From Maricaulis salignorans (GTDB lineage Bacteria > Pseudomonadota > Alphaproteobacteria > Caulobacterales > Maricaulaceae): DNA of 64,000 nt. This document shows positions 8,159 to 16,600 of this stretch, piece after piece. The stretch spans positions 1 through 64,000 of the forward strand of contig NZ_FNHG01000019.1 of assembly GCF_900103475.1 (NCBI RefSeq), read 5' to 3'. Each line of letters begins with the position of its first letter. The stretch's first letter is position 1. The notes below the pieces were generated by a model, which did no database searches, had not been told where the DNA came from, and saw nothing but the letters and a program-made list of their open reading frames with translations. Made by a program: the position numbers and the translations under genes.

Positions 8159-10588
8159 CTAGAAGTCGTAGCCGATCTCCAGCCCCAATACCCGTGGTGT
8201 CGAGATGGTGACGAAGGGGGTGCCGAGCGTGTCAGCGGTGAGATTGCTGACGCCTTCCACATACTGGTTATCGAACAGATTGTTCGCGAAAGCACTGACG
8301 CTCAGACGGTCACCGGGGGCCGTCCAGCGCAGACGCAGATCGGTCCGGTTGCGGGCTTCACCGAGTTCGAAGGCCGCATAGCCGCCACACGTGCCCTGCA
8401 GCACGGATTGGCTGTTGCACCGGCTTTCGCCCCGATAGGCGTGATTGGCCTGCAAGGTGAGCTCGCCGCGTTCACGCCAGTTGATGACGTATTCGGCCCC
8501 GACGGCGAGGTTCCAATTGGGTTCACCGGTTGGCTCGCCGGCCAGATCAGCGCCATTGCTGTCGACCCGGCGCTTGTGGGTGGAGTCGAGCCATTGTGCA
8601 TTGCCGTAGAGGCGCAGCGCTTCGGTGGCATTCCAGTCGAGTTCGAAATCGACCCCGATGGCTTCATCATCGGAGGTCTGGACAAGATATTGCGGGATGC
8701 CGCCACCCGCGGGGACAACCAGCCGTACCGACTGCTTGCCTTCATACAGGTAGGAGAAGACCGACATGTTGAAGATCAGGTCGGGATTGATGAAGTCGGA
8801 TTTGAAGCCGAATTCCCAGCTGGTCACGGTCTCATTTTCGAAACGCGACCCCACCTCGACCGAGTTGAAACCGCCGGCCTTGTAGCCCTCACTGAAGGAA
8901 CCGTAGACCATGACATTGTCGGTCAGCTGATAGTCGACGACGACGCGCGGGCTGAGATTGCTCCAGCTGTCCTGCTGGATGCAGGCGACATTCTCCGCGA
9001 CGAAGACCCCATTGTCGCAGGCAACGCCCGCCAGCGGGGCGAGGTCAAACACGAAGTCGAACAGGAAGTCCGCCGGAGAGGCGCCCGCCAGGCCCAGAAT
9101 GCCGGCACCGTCGAGGGCGGCCAGCGTCTGGTCCAGACTATCGGCCTGACGCCCGCCATTGAGCCACTGGAAGCTCTTTTCGTCTTCGGTGTAGCGAAGG
9201 CCGACCGAGAGATTCATGCGGTCGGTCACAGACCAGATGGCGTCGGCATAAATGGCGCGGGCTGTGAACTCGCCGCGATTATTCATATTTTCCGACCAGC
9301 TGTGACCGAGCATGGTGTAGGGCAGACCGAAGGGGACGAGCAGGCCGTATTCCAGATCGGTAAAGGGAGTGCCCGCGCCCAGATTGCCGAGCACGGTGTT
9401 GACGGTATCGGTATAGGTGAAGGTCTCGGACGCCTGCACCGCAGTCTCGTCATAATAGCTCGCACCGATCAGCCAATCGACCGGACCGGACGTGCCGGCC
9501 AGGCGGAGCTCCTGGTAGAAAGCTTCATTGTCCTCGACATTGCTGGTGTCGAAATAGGTGTCGATCCGGTTGGTCCCGTCTTCGTCCTCGCGATTCATCG
9601 TGCTGAATTCGCGGAAAGACGTGAGCGAAGTCAGGGTCATCGCACCGATATCCTGGTGGATGGTCAGGGTCGTTTCGGCGAGGTCGCGCGACTCGCGATT
9701 GATCGCGACATCATTGCGAAGCGGCGCATTGAAGGGGTTCAGATAGGCATTGGGATCGGCCGGAGCTGCCGGTGTGCCCGGATAGGCGGGCAGCTCGACG
9801 ATCCCGATCGCCGGGCGGGCGTCTTGGCTGATATTGTCGCGGCTGTGACGCAGCAGGATCTCGGTGGTCGGCGTCGCGTTCCAGCGGATGGTCAACCGGT
9901 CGGCCGAGCCATTTTCGCGGCGGTAGTCCTCGCCGGTGACCGAATCTGTCAGCCAGCCATCGGCCTTGTTGCTGAGGAAGTTGGCGCGGATCGCCAGGGT
10001 GTCAGTGATCGGAATATTGATCATCCCTTCGGTGCGCACCCGGCTATGGCTGCCGATCCGCAGGGCGAGGCGCCCCTCGAGCTCATCGCTTGGCGCGCGT
10101 GTGATAATCGAGACAGCGCCGGCTGCGGAGTTGCGACCGAACAATGTGCCTTGCGGTCCTTTGAGCACTTCGATGCGCTCGACATCGTTGAAGGCCAGCA
10201 GCGAGGCGCCTGACCGGGCGGCGTAAATGCCATCGACATAGATGCCGACTGCGGGGTCAGTACCGACACCGAAATCGCTCGTGCTGATCCCGCGGATCGA
10301 GTAACGCGGCTGGGTCGGGCTGCCATTGGAGACATCAAGACCGGGCACGAAGGCATCGAGATCGCCCATATCATCGGCGGCAAGGGACTGGATGAAGCCG
10401 CTATCGAGAACCTGAAGCGAGATTGGTACGTCCTGGGCAGACTGGGCGCGCTGTTGCGCCGTGACGGTGATGACGTCCTGGGCCTGGTCCCCATCCTGGG
10501 CCAGGGCTGGCGCTGCCAGAATACAGGCGGCCGTCGATACGAGCATGCAGCGCAGGCCAGGCCGGCGTGTTGGATTGGTGGTTCTCAT
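8159..10588 (-). CDS. TonB-dependent receptor (complete)
   Basis: Outer-membrane active-uptake receptor of 809 residues. The ATG at 10588 has GGAGAG four bases upstream and is followed by a basic N terminus and a signal peptide ending ACILAAPALAQ. The TonB box is DVITVTAQQR. The plug includes IRGISTSDFGVGTDPAVGIY and VLKGPQGTLFGRNSAAGAVS. The long barrel ends in GLEIGYDF with a terminal Phe. The sequence style is that of the large hydrophobic-substrate or oligosaccharide receptor families abundant in Caulobacterales and Hyphomonadaceae. A TetR-family gene is divergent across 239 bases and is a plausible regulator. Substrate unknown. Confidence 0.93.
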   Translation of the reverse strand: MRTTNPTRRPGLRCMLVSTAACILAAPALAQDGDQAQDVITVTAQQRAQSAQDVPISLQVLDSGFIQSLAADDMGDLDAFVPGLDVSNGSPTQPRYSIRGISTSDFGVGTDPAVGIYVDGIYAARSGASLLAFNDVERIEVLKGPQGTLFGRNSAAGAVSIITRAPSDELEGRLALRIGSHSRVRTEGMINIPITDTLAIRANFLSNKADGWLTDSVTGEDYRRENGSADRLTIRWNATPTTEILLRHSRDNISQDARPAIGIVELPAYPGTPAAPADPNAYLNPFNAPLRNDVAINRESRDLAETTLTIHQDIGAMTLTSLTSFREFSTMNREDEDGTNRIDTYFDTSNVEDNEAFYQELRLAGTSGPVDWLIGASYYDETAVQASETFTYTDTVNTVLGNLGAGTPFTDLEYGLLVPFGLPYTMLGHSWSENMNNRGEFTARAIYADAIWSVTDRMNLSVGLRYTEDEKSFQWLNGGRQADSLDQTLAALDGAGILGLAGASPADFLFDFVFDLAPLAGVACDNGVFVAENVACIQQDSWSNLSPRVVVDYQLTDNVMVYGSFSEGYKAGGFNSVEVGSRFENETVTSWEFGFKSDFINPDLIFNMSVFSYLYEGKQSVRLVVPAGGGIPQYLVQTSDDEAIGVDFELDWNATEALRLYGNAQWLDSTHKRRVDSNGADLAGEPTGEPNWNLAVGAEYVINWRERGELTLQANHAYRGESRCNSQSVLQGTCGGYAAFELGEARNRTDLRLRWTAPGDRLSVSAFANNLFDNQYVEGVSNLTADTLGTPFVTISTPRVLGLEIGYDF

Positions 10589-10827
10589 GTTCTCTCCGCT
10601 GAGCCCTTGGCCCGTCTCCGGCGTGGATGCTCGCATATGCGCACGCCCCGCCGTTTCCCCTTGGATTCTTCAGTTGGTTTCCACTATAAACGAAACAGAA
10701 TTTTTTTCATGTATTCAAGCGGCCTGCGCGATTGATGGCATGATGGTGTCCGCGTGGCGTAAAATGGTCACACTTGTTTCATCATCCCGATGTGCGATTT
10801 TACCGCGAGATATCGAAGAGGCGTAGA

Positions 10828-11469
10828 TTGAACGAGCGTGCCCCCGCAGAAATGGTCGACCTCGAGCGCCGGGCGGCGCCGCAGCAAAAGCGCTCACAGG
10901 CCCGGATCGCGCAGATTGTCGCCGCAACCAAGCGCCTGCTTGAGCGCGGTGAGGTCGATTCCATCACGACCACCACCGTCGCTGCGGAGGCGAATGTGCC
11001 GGTCAGCTCGGTCTATCGCTATTTCCCGAACATCTACTCGATCCACCGCACCATTCTGGAAGAGTTCAAACTCGAGACCGACCGGATTGTCCTGACCGTG
11101 CTGGAGGACCCTGAGGCACAGGACTGGCAGCAAAGCCTGTCGGGTGTGATTTTCGGCTTGCGTGAACTCGTCGCCAGTAATCCATCCTATGGCGCAGTCT
11201 TCCACCTGACCCTGATGACGCATGAATTACGGGCCGTGCGAGAAGCCTGGAATCTACGCCTCGCCGATGTCCTCGCGACGCGCTGGCGCCAGGGGAAAGA
11301 CGGTTTCCATGGTGGCGACCCGGCGATTGTCGCCCGGATGACGGTCGAGATCTATTGTTCGGCCGAGATCCTGATCTTCGAAGTGCGCGATCGTCCGGAG
11401 GAGGCCGAGGCCTATTTCACCGAAGCTCTGATGGCGTTGCAGCGTTACCTGGCTGCGTATCTGAAATAG
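10828..11469 (+). CDS. TetR/AcrR family transcriptional regulator
   Basis: DNA-binding repressor-type protein of 213 residues. The N-terminal helix-turn-helix reads ARIAQIVAATKRLLERGEVD, then ITTTTVAAEANVPVSSVYRY, then FPNIYSIHRTILEE, the canonical TetR pattern. The C-terminal ~140 residues are a helical ligand/dimerisation domain. The start is uncertain: TTG 10828 has AGAGG about six bases upstream and is preferred; ATG 10852 is an alternative. It is divergent from the TonB receptor gene and probably controls it, though I found no clean operator palindrome in the shared 239-base region. Confidence 0.88.
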   Translation: MNERAPAEMVDLERRAAPQQKRSQARIAQIVAATKRLLERGEVDSITTTTVAAEANVPVSSVYRYFPNIYSIHRTILEEFKLETDRIVLTVLEDPEAQDWQQSLSGVIFGLRELVASNPSYGAVFHLTLMTHELRAVREAWNLRLADVLATRWRQGKDGFHGGDPAIVARMTVEIYCSAEILIFEVRDRPEEAEAYFTEALMALQRYLAAYLK

Positions 11470-12594
11470 TCAGCCGCAATCGCCCGGCAGGCTCTCGATC
11501 CAGTCACGGATCAGCGCCACGCCTTCGCTATGGATGGTCGAGCGGCCGAGTTCCGGCATCATCTGGTCCGGTAACACCGTGTCGAGGCGGAAGACCAGGA
11601 TGGACTGGTCGGGCTGGCCCGGAAAAATATCGAATAACCGGTCACCGGTTCCGCTGCCCGCCGCAACCGGCGGTTTGCAGAAGCCGGCGGCAGGGCCGTG
11701 TGGCACGCCCGGTTCCAGGTCCAGCCCCGAGGTATCCGCTGGCCCCACAGGGCTGTGGCAATGCGAGCAATTGGCGTCGAGATAGGCGCGTGCGCGGGCT
11801 TCCAGCGGCGCGGTCACATCTTCCCAGTCAGCATTGCGCGGTGCGATCGCGGCATCCGGTGCGCCGGTGAGGAAGCCCACTTCCGTGAGGTATTCCAGCT
11901 GGTTCCGGCTTCCTTCGGGATAGTCGAAATCGCGATTGAGATGGCGCGGTTTCGGCCCGATCGGCGCGATGGCGCGCACATTGGAATCCGGGATGTGGCA
12001 GCTGCCGCATTGATTGGTATCGGGCATGACATAGTTGAAGGCGGTCTCTTCGCCGTCCGCATTGACCATCTGCAATGGCACGATATCGCCATAGCGGTGC
12101 AGCAAGGCATCGCTTTGATTGGAATTCCAGCGATAGGGAATAGCCGCCCAGCCGGTTTCGCGGTGCACCAGGATCCGGGTCTCGATCAATTGCACGCGGG
12201 AGAGGTCGAGGCTGCCATCGGGATTGGTCAGACTGTGCCCGTCACCGGCCGCCACCATGCCGGGCGTGTCAGCCAGCGGATAATAGAAGGTCTTGGTGAT
12301 CACCGTGCCGACCGGGAAGTCGAGCGCAGCGCCTTCGCGATATGTCGCCTGGGTGCCCGGCGGCATCCAGATTGTGCGGAGTTTGAGGGCATAATCGGTA
12401 AAGAGGGGTGTGTTGAGATCATAGGGCACGACGCCTTCGCCGAGGCGTAATTCACCCGTGGCAATGCCCAGCTGCCCCCATTCGGAGAGCAGCCGGGGAT
12501 TGTCGGTGGCGTGATATTGCGGTGTCGAACCCTGCTCGGCGCAGGCCGCAAGCGTGATCGCAATCAGCAGCAGGGATCCGCGCAACACACCCAT
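11470..12594 (-). CDS. Diheme c-type cytochrome lipoprotein, SO2930/HNE_0200 family
   Basis: Lipoprotein of 374 residues with a short signal ending LAAC (lipobox), so it is exported and lipidated. It has two c-type heme sites, C196-GSCH and C276-SHCH, with a large family-specific domain before and around them. The ATG at 12594 is selected because AGGAG, overlapping the stop of the upstream gene, sits seven bases ahead; another ATG at 12600 is too close to that site. It is the second gene of a two-gene operon with the beta-helix lipoprotein. From memory, this family and the beta-helix family co-occur as a conserved gene pair of unknown function; a Hyphomonas member gave one family its name. 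An extracytoplasmic electron-transfer role is inference. Confidence 0.85.
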   Translation of the reverse strand: MGVLRGSLLLIAITLAACAEQGSTPQYHATDNPRLLSEWGQLGIATGELRLGEGVVPYDLNTPLFTDYALKLRTIWMPPGTQATYREGAALDFPVGTVITKTFYYPLADTPGMVAAGDGHSLTNPDGSLDLSRVQLIETRILVHRETGWAAIPYRWNSNQSDALLHRYGDIVPLQMVNADGEETAFNYVMPDTNQCGSCHIPDSNVRAIAPIGPKPRHLNRDFDYPEGSRNQLEYLTEVGFLTGAPDAAIAPRNADWEDVTAPLEARARAYLDANCSHCHSPVGPADTSGLDLEPGVPHGPAAGFCKPPVAAGSGTGDRLFDIFPGQPDQSILVFRLDTVLPDQMMPELGRSTIHSEGVALIRDWIESLPGDCG

Positions 12595-12604
12595 GACCAT
12601 GCTC

Positions 12605-13846
12605 CTAGTTGGCGAAGGCAAGTTCGACACCGCTCAGCGGCTCGAGGGCGCAGCTGAAGGCCTCGGTGTCGACGCGCGGAGAGGCATAACCATTCGGCCC
12701 GTCGGCATTGAGGACATCGACCGCATCGCTGTTGCAGATGCGAAGTTCAGCCGGCATCGCACCATCGACAAGTTTGGCCGCATCGACATAGCCGTCAAAC
12801 AGGATATCGGGCAGGGCGCCATTGAGTCCGAACATGGTGACTTTCAGGGCCGTCAGCTCGAGCCCGTCGGGCGAGGTTCCACCACCGGTATAGGTGTTGT
12901 CATGGATCCAGATCGCTTCGGGATAGGGATCGAAATCCGCCTGCACCGAATAGGAGGAATAACCGGTCGAGTGCAGGCTGGAAATGATGACATTGGCCGT
13001 GTTGTTGTCGGCGATCCGGTTGTTGAAGATCTCGACCTGGTCATTGGAATTGATGACGATGCCCGAACCGGCCGGAACGCTGGCGACCGGGGTGCCGGCA
13101 TGGCCGAAATTCTCGGTATTATTGGCAAAGACGTCATTGTCGTAGACGCGGGTGTGGTAGCCGGGCTGCGGCAGGTTGGGCATGTTGAAGACGAGGATGC
13201 CGCCGGTATTATTGGTCGCGATATTGCCATAGACGTCGGCACCGATGCAGTTCTCGATCTCGATCCCGGCGACATTGTATTCGGCGCGGCTGTTGCGCAC
13301 GATCACATTGCGCGACTGGCCGACATAGATGCCGGCATCCGATGCGCCGATTGCGACCGTATTCTCCACCAGGACATTGGTCGTCTGCACGGGATAAATG
13401 CCGTAGGCGCCATTCTCCGTCGCATAGCCATTGGTCCATTCGACACGGACGCCGCGAATGATGATATTCTCGCCACCATTGACTTTGAGGCCATCGCCGA
13501 TCGTGTCCTCGATGGCGAGGTCTTCCAGGGTGAAGTCGTTGGCGGTGACGATCAGGCCTTCGGCGCCGGCAATCTGGTTTTGAAAGCTGAGAATGGTCTG
13601 GTCCATGCCCGCGCCGCGAATCGTGACGCCATCAACATTGAGGCTGAGCGAGCGCGTGAAATTATAGATGCCGGCCGGAATCTCGATCACATCACCGGGT
13701 TGGGCATCGATCAGTTGTTCCAGCAGCACGCTCTGATAATCGCTGTCGGCGGCTGAAATATCGCGGGTCGTGTCGACCTGGTTGCCGCAGGCGCCCAGGC
13801 TCAGTGCCGCAGCGCCAATGATGATATTGCGTATCGTCGTCTTCAT
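12605..13846 (-). CDS. Parallel beta-helix repeat lipoprotein
   Basis: Exported lipoprotein of 413 residues. The ATG at 13846 follows AGGGGAGACC. The signal ends SLGAC, a lipobox. The body is a right-handed parallel beta-helix with Asn ladders and repeating short strands such as NIIIRGVRVEWTNGY, NVLVENTVAIGASDAGIYVG, NVIVRNSRAEYNVAGIEIEN. It resembles pectate-lyase/NosD-like folds, but no catalytic residue set can be assigned by eye. The downstream cytochrome gene starts 10 bases after the stop and its ribosome site overlaps that stop, indicating translational coupling. Pairing with the SO2930-type cytochrome is a known conserved arrangement of unknown role. Confidence 0.87.
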   Translation of the reverse strand: MKTTIRNIIIGAAALSLGACGNQVDTTRDISAADSDYQSVLLEQLIDAQPGDVIEIPAGIYNFTRSLSLNVDGVTIRGAGMDQTILSFQNQIAGAEGLIVTANDFTLEDLAIEDTIGDGLKVNGGENIIIRGVRVEWTNGYATENGAYGIYPVQTTNVLVENTVAIGASDAGIYVGQSRNVIVRNSRAEYNVAGIEIENCIGADVYGNIATNNTGGILVFNMPNLPQPGYHTRVYDNDVFANNTENFGHAGTPVASVPAGSGIVINSNDQVEIFNNRIADNNTANVIISSLHSTGYSSYSVQADFDPYPEAIWIHDNTYTGGGTSPDGLELTALKVTMFGLNGALPDILFDGYVDAAKLVDGAMPAELRICNSDAVDVLNADGPNGYASPRVDTEAFSCALEPLSGVELAFAN

Positions 13847-14033
13847 CCCGGTCTCCCCTTGATCCGTCAGCGCAACAGTAACGCACTGCGGACGATAAAT
13901 GTCATGGGGGCAAAAATTCCACATTCCGGACGCGGATACAATCAGAAACAGAAACACTTTCTATTTATTGGCAGCGAAGCGGCCGGGCCCCGCGCCGGAC
14001 CGGGCCTCGCATGCGGCGCGGCGCGGGGGCGGC

Positions 14034-14705
14034 TCAGTCTTCTGTGGGGCGCAGTCGGGTCAAGGCGTCGATATCCGCCTGCATCAGCGCGTCCGATGCC
14101 TGCGCAATGCGCTCCACCGGCCAGTCCCACCAGGCGAGCGCCTGCAATTGCGCCGCGACATCCTCGGGCAAACGCCGCTTGATCATTCGCGCCGGATTGC
14201 CGCCGACTATCGTGTAGGGCTCGACATCGCGGGTGATGACGGACTTGGCGGCGATGATGGCGCCATGGCCGATGGTCACGCCGGGCATGATGGTCGCGTC
14301 CCATCCGATCCAGACATCATGGCCGATAGTGATGCCGCCCTTGTTGGGCCAGGCACCGGGATCGGGTTCGCCCCAGCAGCCGAAGATTGGGAAGGGATAG
14401 GTCGAGAGCCGGTCGGCGAAATGATTGCCGCCATTGAGCACGAAACTGGCATCGGCGGCGATCGAGCAGAATTTCCCGATCACCAGCCGGTCATCGATGA
14501 AATCGAAGGCGTATTTCACCTGATCGGCGAAGCGCGCCGGATCCGTGAAGGAGTGGATATAGCTGAAATCCCCGGCCTCGATCTTCGGGTGACCGGCAAG
14601 CAGGGGTTTGAGATAGGCCATCGACGGCGCGGCCGGCATGGGGTGCAGCGTCATCGGGTCAAGGGCGGGGTGGGTAGACGCAGGGTGTTGGCTGGACTCA
14701 GGCAT
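14034..14705 (-). CDS. Hexapeptide-repeat O-acetyltransferase, Vat/CatB-like
   Basis: Left-handed beta-helix acetyltransferase of 223 residues. The body matches xenobiotic acetyltransferases of the Vat/CatB class: IGKFCSIAADASFVLNGGNH with the candidate catalytic His, the inserted loop FGCWGEPDPGAWPNKGGI, then IGHDVWIGWDATIMPGVTIG and GGNPARMIKRR at the end of the helix. The ATG at 14705 has GGAG seven bases upstream. The family acetylates streptogramin A, chloramphenicol or unknown hydroxyl compounds using acetyl-CoA. As a lone chromosomal gene it need not confer resistance. It lies between two divergent-function genes with no operon partner. Confidence 0.88.
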   Translation of the reverse strand: MPESSQHPASTHPALDPMTLHPMPAAPSMAYLKPLLAGHPKIEAGDFSYIHSFTDPARFADQVKYAFDFIDDRLVIGKFCSIAADASFVLNGGNHFADRLSTYPFPIFGCWGEPDPGAWPNKGGITIGHDVWIGWDATIMPGVTIGHGAIIAAKSVITRDVEPYTIVGGNPARMIKRRLPEDVAAQLQALAWWDWPVERIAQASDALMQADIDALTRLRPTED

Positions 14706-14852
14706 GAGCGGACTCCGGGCGTAGTTTCACAAGGTCTCGGGTGAAATGCGCCTCCGCCTTTGCGGGGCGCGGTCTAGCCGCGCTGGTCCATGTCACTCTC
14801 CATTGTCTGGTCGTGAATTATACCCCCGCCCAAGGTTCAGTGCCAGCCTTCC

Positions 14853-15740
14853 CTAAGCCGCGCCCGGTCCACCACCCGGCCCACGCCCCGGTCCACCGGC
14901 CGGCGCTCTGCGCGCCATGAAGGCCAGTTTCTCGAACAGCATCACATCCTGCTCATTCTTCAGCAGGGCACCATGCAGGGGCGGGATCAGCTTACGCGGG
15001 TCCTGCTCGCTGAGCACGGCCGGATCGATATCCTCGATCAGGAGGAGTTTCAGCCAGTCGAGCAATTCCGAGGTGGACGGCTTCTTCTTGACGCCGGGCA
15101 CCGAGCGGATCTCGTAGAACATCTTGAGCGCTTCGGCGAGCAGCCGGCTTTTGAGGCCCGGGAAATGGACGTCGACGATGGCGCGCATCATCTCTTCGTC
15201 GGGGAAGGCGATGAAGTGGAAGAAACAGCGGCGCAGGAAGGCGTCCGGCAGTTCTTTCTCATTATTCGAGGTGATGATAACGACGGGGCGCTCGACGGCC
15301 TTGATGGTCTCGCCGGTCTCATAGACATGGAATTCCATCCGGTCGAGCTCCTGCAGGAGATCATTGGGGAATTCGATATCGGCCTTGTCGATTTCATCGA
15401 TCAGCAGGACGGAGCGCTTCTCGGCCGTGAAGGCCTCCCACAGCTTGCCCTTGCGGATGTAGTTGGAGATGTCGTGGACGCGCTCATCGCCGAGCTGGCT
15501 GTCGCGCAGGCGCCCGACGGCATCATACTCATACAGACCCTGGCGTGCCTTGGTGGTCGATTTGATGTGCCATTCCAGCAGCGGCATGCCGAGAGACTGC
15601 GCCACCTGGCGCGCCAGTTCGGTCTTCCCTGTGCCCGGCTCGCCCTTGACGAGCAGCGGACGCTCCAGAGCAATCGCGGCGTTAACCGCGGCGCTCAATT
15701 CGCCGTCAGCGACGTAACTATCTGTACCTTGAAAACGCAT
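14853..15740 (-). CDS. MoxR-family AAA+ ATPase
   Basis: Cytoplasmic AAA+ ATPase of 295 residues. Walker A GEPGTGKTE is at about residues 37-45, Walker B LLIDEIDKAD about 112-121, sensor 1 VVIITSNNEKELPD and the arginine-finger region AFLRRCFFHFIAFP follow. The C terminus is a low-complexity Gly/Pro/Ala tail (PAGGPGRGPGGGPGAA), probably disordered. MoxR proteins act with VWA-domain partners in maturation of protein complexes. The likely partner, the CoxE-like gene at 6877-8052, lies on the same strand but separated by nine unrelated genes. Confidence 0.9.
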   Translation of the reverse strand: MRFQGTDSYVADGELSAAVNAAIALERPLLVKGEPGTGKTELARQVAQSLGMPLLEWHIKSTTKARQGLYEYDAVGRLRDSQLGDERVHDISNYIRKGKLWEAFTAEKRSVLLIDEIDKADIEFPNDLLQELDRMEFHVYETGETIKAVERPVVIITSNNEKELPDAFLRRCFFHFIAFPDEEMMRAIVDVHFPGLKSRLLAEALKMFYEIRSVPGVKKKPSTSELLDWLKLLLIEDIDPAVLSEQDPRKLIPPLHGALLKNEQDVMLFEKLAFMARRAPAGGPGRGPGGGPGAA

Positions 15741-15880
15741 GCCACCGACTTAGCGCGATTATGCAAGCGAGGGTAGGGGCGGGTTTCAGCTGACCTGCCT
15801 GGCCGGGCCGGGGCGGATTAAGAGTCTGTAAAGCGAATCCCTTCGCAATTGCACCAACAAGGATAAGAGGAGCGTGTCCC

Positions 15881-16594
15881 ATGGCAATCGAGCTTGCCCA
15901 GGCCAAGAATTTCTACAGCTTCGGCTGGAAGACCGGGAAGATTGCGGATTGCGATCCGAATTTCCCGACCACGCTTCATGCCTGGGATGGCGAACCGCTC
16001 GATCTGCATCAACCTGACACCGCATTCTTCGGCTTCGTGCAGGAAGGCGAGGCCGTCATCGAATGCGCCTCCGGACGGTTCACGCTGAAGCCCGGCATGT
16101 ATTTCTCCTTCAATGATCGTGGCCAGGTCTCTGGCGGACGCGGCATCGTCATCGCCCGCGATCGCGCGAGCGGCTTCTTCATGATTGGTGGCCCGGTCGA
16201 AGAGAAGGGGCGCCTGAAATATATCGATGGCTGCACCGACAGCCTGCTGATCCCGCCAGTGCGGATGGGCGATGCCTGTCTCAACCTGCTCTATTTCCCG
16301 CCAGGCATTGATCAGACACCCCATACACACCCGTCCGACCGTATCGGCGTGGTGTTCTCCGGTCGTGGCGAATGCGTGACGCCGGAAGGCATTATCCCGC
16401 TCGAGCCCGGCGTGATGTTCCGCATCCCGTTCGAGGGCAATCACAAATTCCGCACCTTCGACAGCGAAATGCGCGTGATCGCCTATCATCCGGACAGTGA
16501 TTTCGGCCCGCAGGACGAGGATCACCCGATGATCAACCGCACCATGGTTGACGGGGTCTCGGCCAACAAGATCGACAAGATCCGTACCGCCTGA
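15881..16594 (+). CDS. Bicupin-like protein
   Basis: Soluble protein of 237 residues with two cupin-like halves. The first has the loop FGFVQEGEAVIECASGRFTLKPGMYF; the second has the better metal-binding pattern FPPGIDQTPHTHPSDRIGVV (HTHP giving two His), with later GRGECVTPEGIIPLEPG and PFEGNHKFRT. Only the second half has a clear metal site, so the first may be structural. It converges on the NeuB-like gene with a 6-base gap. Cupins in sugar loci can be epimerases or isomerases, but no operon link proves that here. The ATG at 15881 has GAGGAGCG about nine bases upstream. Confidence 0.7.
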   Translation: MAIELAQAKNFYSFGWKTGKIADCDPNFPTTLHAWDGEPLDLHQPDTAFFGFVQEGEAVIECASGRFTLKPGMYFSFNDRGQVSGGRGIVIARDRASGFFMIGGPVEEKGRLKYIDGCTDSLLIPPVRMGDACLNLLYFPPGIDQTPHTHPSDRIGVVFSGRGECVTPEGIIPLEPGVMFRIPFEGNHKFRTFDSEMRVIAYHPDSDFGPQDEDHPMINRTMVDGVSANKIDKIRTA

Positions 16595-16600
16595 TTTTCG

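Noticed and set aside
8408-10213. 601-codon plus-strand frame opposite the TonB receptor gene
   Set aside because: Shadow of the receptor; the receptor has a signal peptide, TonB box, plug and terminal Phe.
10589-10827. TetR operator palindrome between the TonB receptor and regulator genes
   Set aside because: GAAACAG-like and CTTGTTTC-like segments are far apart and imperfect; no symmetrical operator could be defined.
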